Notes: generated by a model not told the origin, from the letters alone. 64,000 nucleotides of DNA from Mycobacterium europaeum (GCF_002102155.1 NZ_LQOU01000032.1:124001-188000), one strand, 5' to 3'. Shown: positions 19,579-27,873, counted from the stretch's first letter. Translations and numbers: made by a program.

Positions 19579-21085
19579 TCGCCTCGCTGTCGGCCGGGCC
19601 GGGCAGGCCCCAGCCGGGCCGGTAGCCCAGCAACTCGTCGACCGGCACCGTCTTCATGTCGATGTCGAGAAGTTCGATGGCGTCCAGCGGGACCAGCGCC
19701 GGATGGACGTAGCCGCAGGTGCGGGCCAGTTGCAGCAGTTCGAACCGCAGGGTGGCCAGGTAGTTGGCGCAGCGCACCGCCTTCAGGTCCGGGTCGAGGC
19801 CGTGCTGCAGCCAGGGCGACTGGGTGGCCACGCCCGACGGGCAGCGGCCGGTGTGGCAGCGCTGCGCCTGGATGCAGCCGATGGAGAACATGGCGGTCCG
19901 GCCGACGTTGACCATGTCGCAGCCGGCGGCCAGGGCCAGCAGCGCGTTCTCCGGGATGCCCAGCTTGCCCGAGCCGACGAAGACCACGTCGTGGTGCAAT
20001 CCCCGTTCGGCGAAGGCCCGGTAGACCCGGGGGAAGGCCCACTTGAAGGGCAGGGCGACGTGGTCGCTGAAGACGAGCGGGGCCGCGCCGGTGCCGCCCT
20101 CGCCACCGTCGACGGTCACGAAGTCGACGCCCGTGCCGGTGGCGGCCATCCGCGCGGCGAGGTCGAGCCAGAACCGCCCCTCCCCCACCGCCGACTTGAT
20201 GCCGACCGGCAGGCCCGTCTCGGCGGCGATGGTCTCCACGAGTTCCAGCAGCCCGTCGACATCGCCGAACGCGGAGTGTCCCGAGGGGCTCCGGCAGTCC
20301 ACCCCGGCCGGTACGCCGCGGATCGCGGCGATCTCGGAGGTGACCTTGACGCCCGGCAGCACCCCGCCCAGGCCGGGCTTGGCGCCCTGGCTGAGCTTGA
20401 TCTCGATGGCGCGGATGGACGGCGTGGCCGCCACCCGGTCCGCCAGCCGGGGCAGGCTGAACCGGCCGTCGTCGTCGCGGCAGCCGAAGTAGCCGGTGCC
20501 GATCTGCCAGACCAGGTCGCCGCCGTTCAGGTGATACGGCGACACCCCGCCCTCGCCGGTGGTGTGCAGCGCGCCGGCCAGCGCCGCGCCCTTGTTCAGG
20601 GCGGTGACGGCCGCGCCGCCGAGCGCGCCGAAGCTCATCCCGGAGATGTTGACCAGCGACGACGGGCGGAAGGCCTTGGCTCGGCCCCGCGCGGCGCCGA
20701 GCACCTTGGCCGCCGGCAACGGCACCGCCGGGTCCGGATGCTCGGCCTCGCCGGCGGGCGCCGCGACGGGGAACGCGGCGTGCTTGACGATGGGGTAGTT
20801 GTGCACCCGCTCCAGGTCGTTGTCGGTGCCGAAGCCGAAGTACCGGTTGGCCAGCTTCGACGAGGTGTACACCCAGCGGCGCTGGTCGCGGCTGAACGGG
20901 CGCTCGGCGTCGTTGTCGGTGACGATGTACTGGCGCAACTCGGGGCCCACCGCTTCCAGCAGGAACCGCAGGTGTCCGACGATCGGGTAGTTGCGCAGGA
21001 TGGCGTGGCGGCGCTGCAGCAGGTCCCACCCCGTCAGGCCGGCCAGGCTGCCGCCGATCAGCGCGGCCACCGCTCGCCGCGTCAA
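19547..21085 (-). CDS. FMN-binding glutamate-synthase-like oxidoreductase
   Basis: 512-aa protein of the glutamate synthase large-subunit FMN/Fe-S domain family, without the glutaminase domain. It has an N-terminal hydrophobic segment (AVAALIGGSLAGLTGW), the TIM-barrel features SNISGMSFGALGG-like and TVDGGEGGTGAAP, and the Fe-S cysteine cluster CIQAQRCHTGRCPSG. Stand-alone members probably act as FMN oxidoreductases with an unknown substrate. The likely start is a TTG at 21085 overlapping the stop of the CBS gene (TTGA), which implies translational coupling. No better in-frame start was seen nearby. Confidence 0.82.
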   Translation of the reverse strand: MTRRAVAALIGGSLAGLTGWDLLQRRHAILRNYPIVGHLRFLLEAVGPELRQYIVTDNDAERPFSRDQRRWVYTSSKLANRYFGFGTDNDLERVHNYPIVKHAAFPVAAPAGEAEHPDPAVPLPAAKVLGAARGRAKAFRPSSLVNISGMSFGALGGAAVTALNKGAALAGALHTTGEGGVSPYHLNGGDLVWQIGTGYFGCRDDDGRFSLPRLADRVAATPSIRAIEIKLSQGAKPGLGGVLPGVKVTSEIAAIRGVPAGVDCRSPSGHSAFGDVDGLLELVETIAAETGLPVGIKSAVGEGRFWLDLAARMAATGTGVDFVTVDGGEGGTGAAPLVFSDHVALPFKWAFPRVYRAFAERGLHHDVVFVGSGKLGIPENALLALAAGCDMVNVGRTAMFSIGCIQAQRCHTGRCPSGVATQSPWLQHGLDPDLKAVRCANYLATLRFELLQLARTCGYVHPALVPLDAIELLDIDMKTVPVDELLGYRPGWGLPGPADSEAITAVMSTGAG

Positions 21086-21486
21086 GAATCGAAGTCCGCG
21101 TAGACGCCCAGCAGGTCGCGGGCCGAGACGATGCCGACGAGCGCGCCGTCGCGCTCCACCAGCACGTGCCGGATGTAGCGGTCCATCATCCGGGCGGCGA
21201 CCTGGTCCACCGAGGCTTCGGCGTCACACCACACCAGTTTGGTGCTGGCCACCTCGGAGACCGGAGCGGTCGCGGGGTTGCGTCCGGCCGCCACGGCCCG
21301 CACGATGTCGCGTTCGCTCACCAGCGCGGTCGGCCGCGGCTCGTCGCCGACCGCGATCGCTCCCACGTCGCAGGTCACCATGGCCCTGGCCACGTCGGCG
21401 ATCGTGGCGTCGGCGGGGACCCGGGCGACCGGGTCGCCGGTGATGGTGTGAATGGGCAGGGAACCGGCGGAGAGACTCTCAGTCAC
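21082..21486 (-). CDS. Two-CBS-domain protein
   Basis: 134-aa protein made of a single pair of CBS domains (TIADVARAMVTCDVGAIAV and SVDQVAARMMDRYIRHVLV, then GIVSARDLL). It resembles hypoxic-response protein Hrp1 of M. tuberculosis, which binds adenosyl ligands or zinc and is under DosR control. The GTG start at 21486 lies about 40 bases from a DosR-like box. It is the first gene of a two-gene operon with the FMN oxidoreductase. Specific ligand unknown. Confidence 0.82.
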   Translation of the reverse strand: MTESLSAGSLPIHTITGDPVARVPADATIADVARAMVTCDVGAIAVGDEPRPTALVSERDIVRAVAAGRNPATAPVSEVASTKLVWCDAEASVDQVAARMMDRYIRHVLVERDGALVGIVSARDLLGVYADFDS

Positions 21487-21522
21487 GTCATCATGCTGAC
21501 CGGGACGAGCCGCCCCCTGCTA

Positions 21523-21536
21523 GTGACCTGAGTCCC
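21523..21536. promoter_or_regulatory. Candidate DosR box between the CBS gene and the P1B ATPase
   Basis: GTGAC-CTGA-GTCCC, followed by CAA, lies between the divergent CBS gene and the hemerythrin-tailed ATPase. It matches the DosR consensus GGGAC-N4-GTCCC with one mismatch in the arms. A weaker GGGAC half-site lies at 21502-21506. Found by eye; unverified. Confidence 0.5.
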
Positions 21537-21593
21537 CAATCCGCGTCCATCCGGCCCTAGCCATCGCCGCGATCTCGGGGAAGGCTGACAGGC

Positions 21594-23966
21594 ATGGATG
21601 CCAGGGCGCGGGAGCGGCGGATGTGGCCCGCCCAATGGGTCGAGCCCACCCTGGCCGCGGTGACCGCCCTGGCGCTGGCGGCCGGCGGGACCGCCTGGCT
21701 GGTCGGTGCGCGCCGGCTGGCCGACGGCTGCTGGATCGCAGGCACGGTGGTAGCGGTCATCCCCGCGGTGGTGTGGGTGCTCGCCGCGCTGCGGCGGGGC
21801 CGGTTCGGGGTCGATCTGATCGCGGTGCTGTCGCTGGTCGGCACCCTGCTGGTGGGCGAATATCTCGCCGGGGCGTTGATCGCGGTGATGCTGGCCGGCG
21901 GGCGTGCCCTGGAGTCCGCGGCCGAACGCCGCGCGTCCCACGACCTGCGGGCGCTGCTGGAGCATGCGCCCCGGTTCGCCCGCCGCCGCGTCGACTCGGC
22001 GGTGGACGTCATCGCGCTGGAGGACGTGACGATCCACGATCTGCTGGTGGTCGGCCCGGGGGAGGTGGTGCCCGTCGACGGGCGCATTTCCAGTCCGGTC
22101 GCGGTACTGGACGAGTCGGTCCTGACCGGCGAACCGCTGCAGGTCGAGCGCAGCGCCGGCGAATCCGTGCGCAGCGGGGTGGTCAACGCGGGCAGCGCGT
22201 TCGAGATGCAGGCCGCGGCCACCGCGGCCGACAGCACGTACGCCCAGATCGTGCGCCTGGCCGCGGAGGCCGGGGCGGAGAACGCGCCGGTGGTGCGGCT
22301 GGCCGACCGGTATGCGGCGTGGTTCCTGCCGTTGACGCTCCTGGTGGCCGGTGCGGCATGGCTGGCCACCGGCTCACCGGTGCGGGCGGTGGCCGTGCTG
22401 GTGGTGGCGACGCCGTGCCCGCTGTTGCTGGCCGCACCGGTCGCCATCGTGTCGGGGCTGTCGCGGGCGTCGCGGCGCGGGGTGGTGATCCGCGGCGGCG
22501 GCGCTCTGGAAAACCTCGGCCAAGCAACCACTTTGGTGATGGACAAGACCGGCACCCTGACCATGGGGCGCCCGGTGGTCATCGACGTCGCCGCCGCCCC
22601 CGGGCGCGACGCGATCGCGATCCTGCGGATGGCGGCCTCGGTGGACCAGATGTCCCCGCATGTGCTGGCCGAGGCGATCGTCACCGCCGCGCGGGACCGC
22701 GATCTGCAGCTGTCGCTTCCCACCGAGGTGGTCGAGGAACCCGGCCGCGGCGTCACCGCCACCCTGGACGGTCACCGGGTGCACGTCGGCAAACTCGCGC
22801 ACGACATCGCGAACACCGAATGGGCCAGGGCGGTGGTCAATCGCGCCCTGCTCGACGGCGCCGCCATCGCCTGGGTCTGCGTCGACGGGCGGCCCACGGG
22901 CGCGGTGCTGCTGCGCGACCCGCTGCGTCGCCACGCCCCGCGCACCCTGCGCCGGTTACGCGAGGCGGGGCTGAACCGATTGGTCATGCTCACCGGGGAC
23001 CGCACCGAGCCGGCCCGCGAGGTCGCGGCCGTCCTGGGATTGGACGACGTGTACGCCGAACAAAGCCCGGCCGACAAGGTGGCCGCCGTCCGCGTCGAGA
23101 AGGACCGCGCGGTGACCGTGATGGTGGGCGACGGGGTCAACGACGCCCCCGCGCTGGCGGCGGCCAGCGTCGGCGTGGCGATGGGCGCCCGCGGCGCCAC
23201 CGCATCCTCGGAGGCGGCCGCCATCGTCTTGACCACCGACCGACTGGAGCGGCTCGCCGATGCGATGGACATCGCCCGGTGGTCACGGCGCATCGCCGTG
23301 CAGAGCGCGGTCGTCGGCATGGCCCTGTCGCTGGCCGCGATGGCCGTCGCCGCCGTGGGGTGGCTGCCACCGGCCGTCGGTGCGCTGGTGCAGGAGGGCA
23401 TCGACGTCGCCGTGATCCTCAACGCGCTGCGCGCCCTGCGCGGCAATCCCGACATCGAGGTCGATCTGCCCGCGACCACCGAGCAGCTGTTGCGGCGCTT
23501 CGACGCCGAACACGACGAGCTGCGCGACGCCGTGGATCTGTTGCGCGGCGCCGCCGACCGGCTGGCCGACGGGGCCGATCAGCCGGCGATGGAAGCGGTC
23601 CGCCACGCCCACACGGTGCTCACCGAGCGGATCATCCCGCACGAACGCGCCGAGGAGTCGGAGCTCTATCCGGCGCTGGCATATCCGCTGGGCACCAGCG
23701 AAGCGACCGCGCCGATGAGCCGGACCCATGCCGAGATCCAGCGACTCTCCGACCGGATCGGCGCGCACCTGGCGTTGGCCCAAAGCGGCGGAGGGATCGG
23801 CCCCGACCAGGTCGACGACCTGCTCGCGTGCCTCTACGGGCTGCACGCCCTGCTGCGCCTGCATTTCCTGCAGGAGGAGGAGAGCTACTTCACCCTGGCC
23901 GAGGACGAGCCCGCTCCGGCACGGTCGGAGAGCCGTCAGGCCTTGGGGCACAAGCTATCCCGCTGA
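21594..23966 (+). CDS. P1B-type metal ATPase with C-terminal hemerythrin domain
   Basis: 790-aa heavy-metal P-type ATPase. There is no N-terminal metal-binding domain; the first helix begins near residue 15. Motifs are TGEP in the actuator domain, the ion-channel motif TPCP at 273-276, MDKTGTLT with Asp317, and GDGVNDAPAL. The usual SEHPLA signature is SPHVLA. Residues from about 635 form a hemerythrin-like helical bundle with spaced metal ligands (IIPHERAEESELYP, SRTHAEIQRL, LLRLHFLQEEESYF). A TPC channel motif plus a hemerythrin tail defines the P1B-5 group, whose best-known member exports Fe2+/Ni2+. Fe or Ni export with O2 or redox sensing by the di-iron site is therefore inferred. The gene shares a divergent promoter region with the CBS gene. 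Confidence 0.87.
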   Translation: MDARARERRMWPAQWVEPTLAAVTALALAAGGTAWLVGARRLADGCWIAGTVVAVIPAVVWVLAALRRGRFGVDLIAVLSLVGTLLVGEYLAGALIAVMLAGGRALESAAERRASHDLRALLEHAPRFARRRVDSAVDVIALEDVTIHDLLVVGPGEVVPVDGRISSPVAVLDESVLTGEPLQVERSAGESVRSGVVNAGSAFEMQAAATAADSTYAQIVRLAAEAGAENAPVVRLADRYAAWFLPLTLLVAGAAWLATGSPVRAVAVLVVATPCPLLLAAPVAIVSGLSRASRRGVVIRGGGALENLGQATTLVMDKTGTLTMGRPVVIDVAAAPGRDAIAILRMAASVDQMSPHVLAEAIVTAARDRDLQLSLPTEVVEEPGRGVTATLDGHRVHVGKLAHDIANTEWARAVVNRALLDGAAIAWVCVDGRPTGAVLLRDPLRRHAPRTLRRLREAGLNRLVMLTGDRTEPAREVAAVLGLDDVYAEQSPADKVAAVRVEKDRAVTVMVGDGVNDAPALAAASVGVAMGARGATASSEAAAIVLTTDRLERLADAMDIARWSRRIAVQSAVVGMALSLAAMAVAAVGWLPPAVGALVQEGIDVAVILNALRALRGNPDIEVDLPATTEQLLRRFDAEHDELRDAVDLLRGAADRLADGADQPAMEAVRHAHTVLTERIIPHERAEESELYPALAYPLGTSEATAPMSRTHAEIQRLSDRIGAHLALAQSGGGIGPDQVDDLLACLYGLHALLRLHFLQEEESYFTLAEDEPAPARSESRQALGHKLSR

Positions 23967-25097
23967 CGGCGGTCGCTTCATGACCGTGCCGGGAAGCTCC
24001 GCGCCGATCTCGATGTCGTCGTAATCCCGGCCTTCGCCGCGGCCATTTTTGGCACCCAGCGGCGGCCGCATCGGGGCCACCGGGATCGCGGGCGGCTGCG
24101 CTGCGCCCGGTGGAAGCGGGGACACCGCCGAGACCAGCTGCACCGGCGGCTGGACGCCGGACAGCATCCCCACCGTCGCGGGCGGCATGCTCAGCTTGCC
24201 CACCAAGACGGAGACCCCCAGCGTGCCGCGCGGTGCCAGCAACGAATTGGCGGAGCCGAGGGCGCTCACAAACCTGGCCTCCGCGGAGGCCAACGCGGCC
24301 GAGCCCTCCGCCAGGCCCTGCCCGATGTCGGTGCTGACCCCCTGAAGCGCCTGGGCGGCGGTGACCTGCGCGATGTAGCTGAGCAGGTTGACGGGGAGAC
24401 CTCCCGCGATGATCTGGTTGCCCCACGTGCTGAAATACCCGAACCAGCCCTTGTTGGGGTCGAACGGGGTGACGCCGAGCGCGTCGAGCACCGACCCGGT
24501 GCCGGTGGTCGACGAGCTGGTCAGCGCGTTCGCGGTGGGTGCGATCGGGGCCTGCAGGGACACCGCCGAGGGGTTGGCCACCTGCGGCGGTGACGAGAGC
24601 TGGGACAGCTTGACGGCGTTCAGTGACGTCGCGCCGTACCGGTACATCGCGGTGGAGTTGTTCACCCACATGGCGTCGTACTCCGCCTCAGTCTCGGCGA
24701 TCGCCGGAGCGTTGACGCCGAAGAAATTGGTGGCCAGCAGCAGCGCCAACCGCGCCCGGTTGGCCGCCACGACGGAGGGATGCACCACCGTCCAGTGGGT
24801 CAATTCGAATGCGGCGGTGACGATTTCCACCGACGTGGCGATTTCCTGGCACTGCACCGCGGTGGCGCGCAGCCAGGCGAGGTAGGGCTCGAACGCCTGG
24901 GCCATGGCCAGCGCGGACGGGCCGCGCCAGGTCGCCGTCGTCGACGCCAACTCCGAGGCATAGCTGCTTGCCGCCGCCTCCAGCGCGGCGCCGAGCTCAT
25001 GCCACGCGCCGGCGGCGTCAATCATCGACCAGGCGCCGGGTCCGGCGTGGATCAGCGCCGAGGTGATCTCGGGCGGCAGCAGCCCGAAATCGATCAC
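23955..25097 (-). CDS. PPE family protein
   Basis: 380-aa PPE protein. The N-terminal 180 residues carry the Pro-Pro-Glu near position 9 (LLPPEITSALIHAGPG) and the WxG-type turn (TATWRGPSALAM), the helical hairpin that pairs with PE proteins for type VII secretion. The C-terminal region has TPFDPNKGWFGYFSTWGN and a PPE-C-like tail, and lacks the GxxSVPxxW motif and the PPW signature. Start is GTG at 25097. It lies 126 bases downstream of a paralogous PPE gene, with no PE gene beside either. Its 3' end overlaps the convergent ATPase by 12 bases. Confidence 0.9.
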   Translation of the reverse strand: MIDFGLLPPEITSALIHAGPGAWSMIDAAGAWHELGAALEAAASSYASELASTTATWRGPSALAMAQAFEPYLAWLRATAVQCQEIATSVEIVTAAFELTHWTVVHPSVVAANRARLALLLATNFFGVNAPAIAETEAEYDAMWVNNSTAMYRYGATSLNAVKLSQLSSPPQVANPSAVSLQAPIAPTANALTSSSTTGTGSVLDALGVTPFDPNKGWFGYFSTWGNQIIAGGLPVNLLSYIAQVTAAQALQGVSTDIGQGLAEGSAALASAEARFVSALGSANSLLAPRGTLGVSVLVGKLSMPPATVGMLSGVQPPVQLVSAVSPLPPGAAQPPAIPVAPMRPPLGAKNGRGEGRDYDDIEIGAELPGTVMKRPPSAG

Positions 25098-25222
25098 GGG
25101 TCACCCGACCGGACAGGGCGCGCGGGTGGCGTCGCGCGGGCGCGATACAGGGCTCGCGCCGCCATTGACCTATCCGGCGGCGAAATGCGGCTTCCGGAGT
25201 GGTGAGGAACCATCGTCGCTCC

Positions 25223-26359
25223 TCATCCGCCGCTGGGGGGTCGGTGAATCACCTTCTTCGGGAGTTCCGCCCCGTATTCCTGATCCTCGAACTTCTGCTG
25301 TTTGCGCTTGCGCCAGCCGCTGCCCGCCGAGTTCGTCGCCGGCGCCATCATCGGCATCAGCGGCATCCCGGTCAGCCCCGCGTCGGCCGGCAGGGGCGAC
25401 ACCGACGAGGCCAGCTGCACCGGCGTCTGCGTCGCCGGGAGCAGCCCCACCACCGCGGGCGGGGCGGTCAGCTTGCCCAGCGAAACCCCGACCCCCATCG
25501 CGGCCGCGGGTGCGCCGCCCGGAGCGGCCGAGATCGCGCCGGCCAGCCGGGTCATCGACGCCGCCAGCGCCCCCTCGCCCTCCGAGAGCCCGAGGCCGAT
25601 GTCGCTGCCCACGCCCTGCAGAGCCTGGGCGGACGTGTTCTGCGCCAGGTAGCTCAGCATGTTGATCGGGAACCCCGACGAGATGAACTGGTTGCCCCAG
25701 GTGCTGAAGTAGCTGAACCAACCCGCGTTCGGGTCGAACGGGGTGGCGCCGAGCTGGTTGATGGCGTTCCCCGTGGTGCCCACCGTGGTGAGCAACGAAT
25801 TGGACACCGCGGCGTTCTGGTTGACCGCGGCCGTCGGGCTGCTGATGGTCAGCGGCGAATTGAATTGAGACAGCTGGCCCGTCGCCTGTGAGGAGGTGGC
25901 CTGGTACCGGGTCATGGCCGCCGAGTTGTTCGCCCACATGGTCTGGTATTCGTCTTGGGTCGCGGCGATCGCCGCGGTGTTCTGCCCGAAGCGGTTGGTG
26001 GCCAGCAGCTGCGCGAGCCGCGTCCGGTTGACGGCCACCACCGCCGGATGGACCACCGCCGCGCGGACGGCGGTGAAGGCCACCGCGGCGGATTCCGCCG
26101 AGGCGGCCGTTTGCTGGGCCTGCTGGGCGGTCTCGCGCAGCCAGATGAGGTAGGGCTGGACGGCCTGGAGCATCGCCATCGAGGAGGGGCCGTTCCACGA
26201 CTCGATCAACGACGAAAGAGCGGACGCATACACGGCAACCGAGTTCTCCAGCTCGACGGCCAAGTTCTGCCACGCGCCGGCGGCCTCGATCAGCGAACCC
26301 GCTCCCGGCCCGGAGTGGATTAGCGTCGAGGTGACCTCAGGCGGCGCGAATAAGTCCAT
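25223..26359 (-). CDS. PPE family protein (paralogue of the next gene downstream)
   Basis: PPE protein of about 378 aa beginning MDLFAPPEVTSTLIHSGPG, with the WNGPSS turn and the block TPFDPNAGWFSYFSTWGN shared with the adjacent PPE gene. The two therefore arose by tandem duplication. The ATG at 26359 is preferred over the GTG just before it because an AAGGTGAG ribosome-binding site precedes it by a normal distance. There is no PE partner nearby; the partner and the exporting ESX system are unknown. The upstream 590 bases hold palindromes and a decayed hydrolase fragment. Confidence 0.9.
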   Translation of the reverse strand: MDLFAPPEVTSTLIHSGPGAGSLIEAAGAWQNLAVELENSVAVYASALSSLIESWNGPSSMAMLQAVQPYLIWLRETAQQAQQTAASAESAAVAFTAVRAAVVHPAVVAVNRTRLAQLLATNRFGQNTAAIAATQDEYQTMWANNSAAMTRYQATSSQATGQLSQFNSPLTISSPTAAVNQNAAVSNSLLTTVGTTGNAINQLGATPFDPNAGWFSYFSTWGNQFISSGFPINMLSYLAQNTSAQALQGVGSDIGLGLSEGEGALAASMTRLAGAISAAPGGAPAAAMGVGVSLGKLTAPPAVVGLLPATQTPVQLASSVSPLPADAGLTGMPLMPMMAPATNSAGSGWRKRKQQKFEDQEYGAELPKKVIHRPPSGG

Positions 26360-26479
26360 CACATCTCACCTTGTCTATGCCGAGTACGCGGCCGGTAAAT
26401 TACGCTTACCAGGTTGCAAACTGCCCGGAAATAATGGGCGTTCACCCCCCAGGGTGGCCCCCAGATCCTTCCGCGTCGA

Positions 26480-26520
26480 GTCCCGGACGGGACGAACGAT
26501 ATACCCCTGCCGTTAGGGTA
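26480..26520. promoter_or_regulatory. Palindromes upstream of the PPE pair
   Basis: About 120 bases upstream of the first PPE gene are a perfect inverted repeat GTCCCG-GA-CGGGAC (26480-26493) and, 8 bases on, TACCC-N9-GGGTA (26502-26520). They lie in non-coding DNA and are good candidates for a transcription-factor operator. The regulator is not identified. The first repeat has the arms of a DosR box in reversed order, so it is not a DosR box. Confidence 0.35.
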
Positions 26521-26599
26521 ACCAAAGCATTAACCCGGTGGGCCCGTTCCAGGCAGCCGATCAGCCCCCGCGACGGCTCTTTCAGACGGTCACCGCGGC

Positions 26600-26803
26600 G
26601 CCGCGGGCCGGCCGGCAGCCGGGTCCCGCCCAGGTGCGGCACGCCGACGTCGATGGGGTCGAACCGCGCCGGGATCTCGTTGAGTTCCTCGACGAGCAGG
26701 GTGTCGCCGGAGATGTAGAGCCGGCGCCCCGGCGATCCGTCGTCGGCGGCGACGTCAGGGTGAGGCTGGTGCCGCCCTGGGTGATCTTGTGCTGTCCCCA
26801 CGT
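26600..26803 (-). pseudogene. Decayed fragment of an MBL-fold hydrolase gene
   Basis: In the minus-strand frames, 26619-26723 reads RLYISGDTLLVEELNEIP followed by a stretch ending PHLGGTR. These are the metal-site segments (SGDT and HLGGTR) of a common actinobacterial metallo-beta-lactamase-fold hydrolase. A preceding piece at 26751-26788 (KITQGGTSLTLTS) is in another frame, and the reading after HLGGTR also drifts out of frame. Only about 70 codons remain, without start or stop, so this is a scar rather than a gene. The rest of 26363-26949 holds no gene I can support. Confidence 0.55.
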
Positions 26804-26949
26804 CGGCCGGCGATGACCTCCCGGCCATCGCTACCGATCCAAAAGCCGGCAGGAAAGCGGTAGCGTCACTGGTTGCTGGCTGGGTTGTCGACGGCACTGC
26901 CACCGCAAGCACTCGGCACCGCCCAGCCGTGGGGTGACGGGAGGCAAGC

Positions 26950-27252
26950 ATGAAGCTCGGCATCGTTGGAGGGATCGTCGGAGGATTGGCCGCCCTGCTG
27001 ATGGCCGCGGGGCTGATCGCCGCCGCGCCGCCGGCCGGCGCCGGCTGCCAGTACGGCGGACCCGTCCTCAGCAAGTGCGATGGACCCGTCCAGCCGGACG
27101 GCACGTGGCAGCGGTGCGTCGCGGTGGCCCGATTGATTCCCAACGGCGCCAGCTCCTACCTGGTGCCCGACGGGCACTGCGACACGATGGGTCCCGACCA
27201 TCCCCCTTCGGATTTCACCTTCGCCGACCCGCCGACGCACATCGACGGCTGA
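26950..27252 (+). CDS. CDGP-domain secreted protein
   Basis: 100-aa exported protein with a strong signal peptide (IVGGIVGGLAALLMAAGL ... AGA). The mature part has the motif SKCDGPVQPDGTWQRC, which gives the CDGP family its name, then cysteines expected to pair in disulfides and the ending FADPPTHIDG. The family is restricted to mycobacteria and close relatives and has no known function. The ATG at 26950 follows the ribosome-binding site GGGAGG at 7 bases. It stands alone between two decayed regions. Confidence 0.82.
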   Translation: MKLGIVGGIVGGLAALLMAAGLIAAAPPAGAGCQYGGPVLSKCDGPVQPDGTWQRCVAVARLIPNGASSYLVPDGHCDTMGPDHPPSDFTFADPPTHIDG

Positions 27253-27297
27253 GGCCGGCAACGACTCCACACCCGTGGCTCAGGCGGGGCCCGGCCG

Positions 27298-27470
27298 TCA
27301 AAACGGTGGTGGGTCATCGGGGTCGATGGGTGGGGCGGGTCTGAAGTAGTTGGGGTGGCTGCTTTTCGGGCGGCGCGGGTTTGGCGGTTGTGGTGGCGTT
27401 CGGTGGCTATGCGGGTGGCGCGGTCTTGGGCGCGGGTGCGGTTCCTCGCGCCAGCCCCACTAGGTTTTGA
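27298..27470 (-). pseudogene. 3' remnant of a 13E12-family (HNH endonuclease) repeat gene
   Basis: The minus strand ends in a frame reading IDPDDPPPF followed by TGA (27298-27300), a typical end of 13E12-family proteins. A second frame at 27360-27437 gives TRAQDRATRIATERHHN, the charged C-terminal helix of the same family, so a frameshift separates the two. The catalytic HNH part is absent. 13E12 elements are repeated in mycobacterial genomes and often mark rearrangement points. Confidence 0.5.
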
Positions 27471-27699
27471 GTAAATGATGACTGTCGGCCTGGTTCGCGC
27501 ATTTCGCTTGGTTGTTGGCCGGGCTCGCCGCGGCCGTGGTGCTCGGCCCCAACTTCCCTCGCCGATCACCGCGGTGTCTGGCTCGGTTGATCATCTAATA
27601 GCGTTCATCCGTTGTTCACCTGACAGAATCACTGGCCTTCTTCTGGGTTCGCAGCTGTAGCTCAGCGAAACTGCTTGCTCCTCAAGACGGTTCACTTTG

Positions 27700-27873
27700 G
27701 TGTTCGTCTACGTCCCACCGCTGCAGACCCTGCTGGGAACCGCCGCATTACCGGCTACCGACCTGTTGCTACTGCTGCCGTATCCCTTTGTTGCCTGGGG
27801 CGCCGACGAGCTATGGCGCTACCTGTTGCGGCGCTCCGAATCGAGGCGGCAGCAAAAAGCAGCGTGCATCTGA
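27700..27873 (+). pseudogene. C-terminal stub of a P-type cation ATPase
   Basis: The frame from 27700 reads VFVYVPPLQTLLGTAALP, then a hydrophobic helix and WGADELWRYLLRR, and stops at 27873. This is the last transmembrane helix and tail of CtpF-like P2-type ATPases. In-frame sequence upstream is blocked by a stop at 27658, so about 95% of the gene is gone. It is a scar of a deleted pump, immediately upstream of the MgtE-like gene. From 27874 to 28058 I see only a weak DosR-like GGGCA-CAAG-GTCCC at 27942-27955 and no gene. Confidence 0.6.

Noticed and set aside
21502..21516. Second DosR box (GGGAC ... CCCC) near the CBS gene start
   Set aside because: Arm spacing is wrong (GGGAC followed by CGCCC rather than GTCCC) and it lies almost on the start codon; kept only as a weak half-site.
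26442..27143. 233-codon minus-strand open frame across the PPE/CDGP interval
   Set aside because: Only its middle (26619-26723) resembles a real family; the rest is antisense to the CDGP gene or lacks coding character, so only the fragment is reported as a pseudogene.
27650..27730. tRNA-like string (GTAGCTCAG followed later by GGTTC) upstream of the ATPase stub
   Set aside because: No acceptor stem pairing, no proper T-loop and no plausible anticodon stem; the stretch instead reads into the ATPase tail frame.
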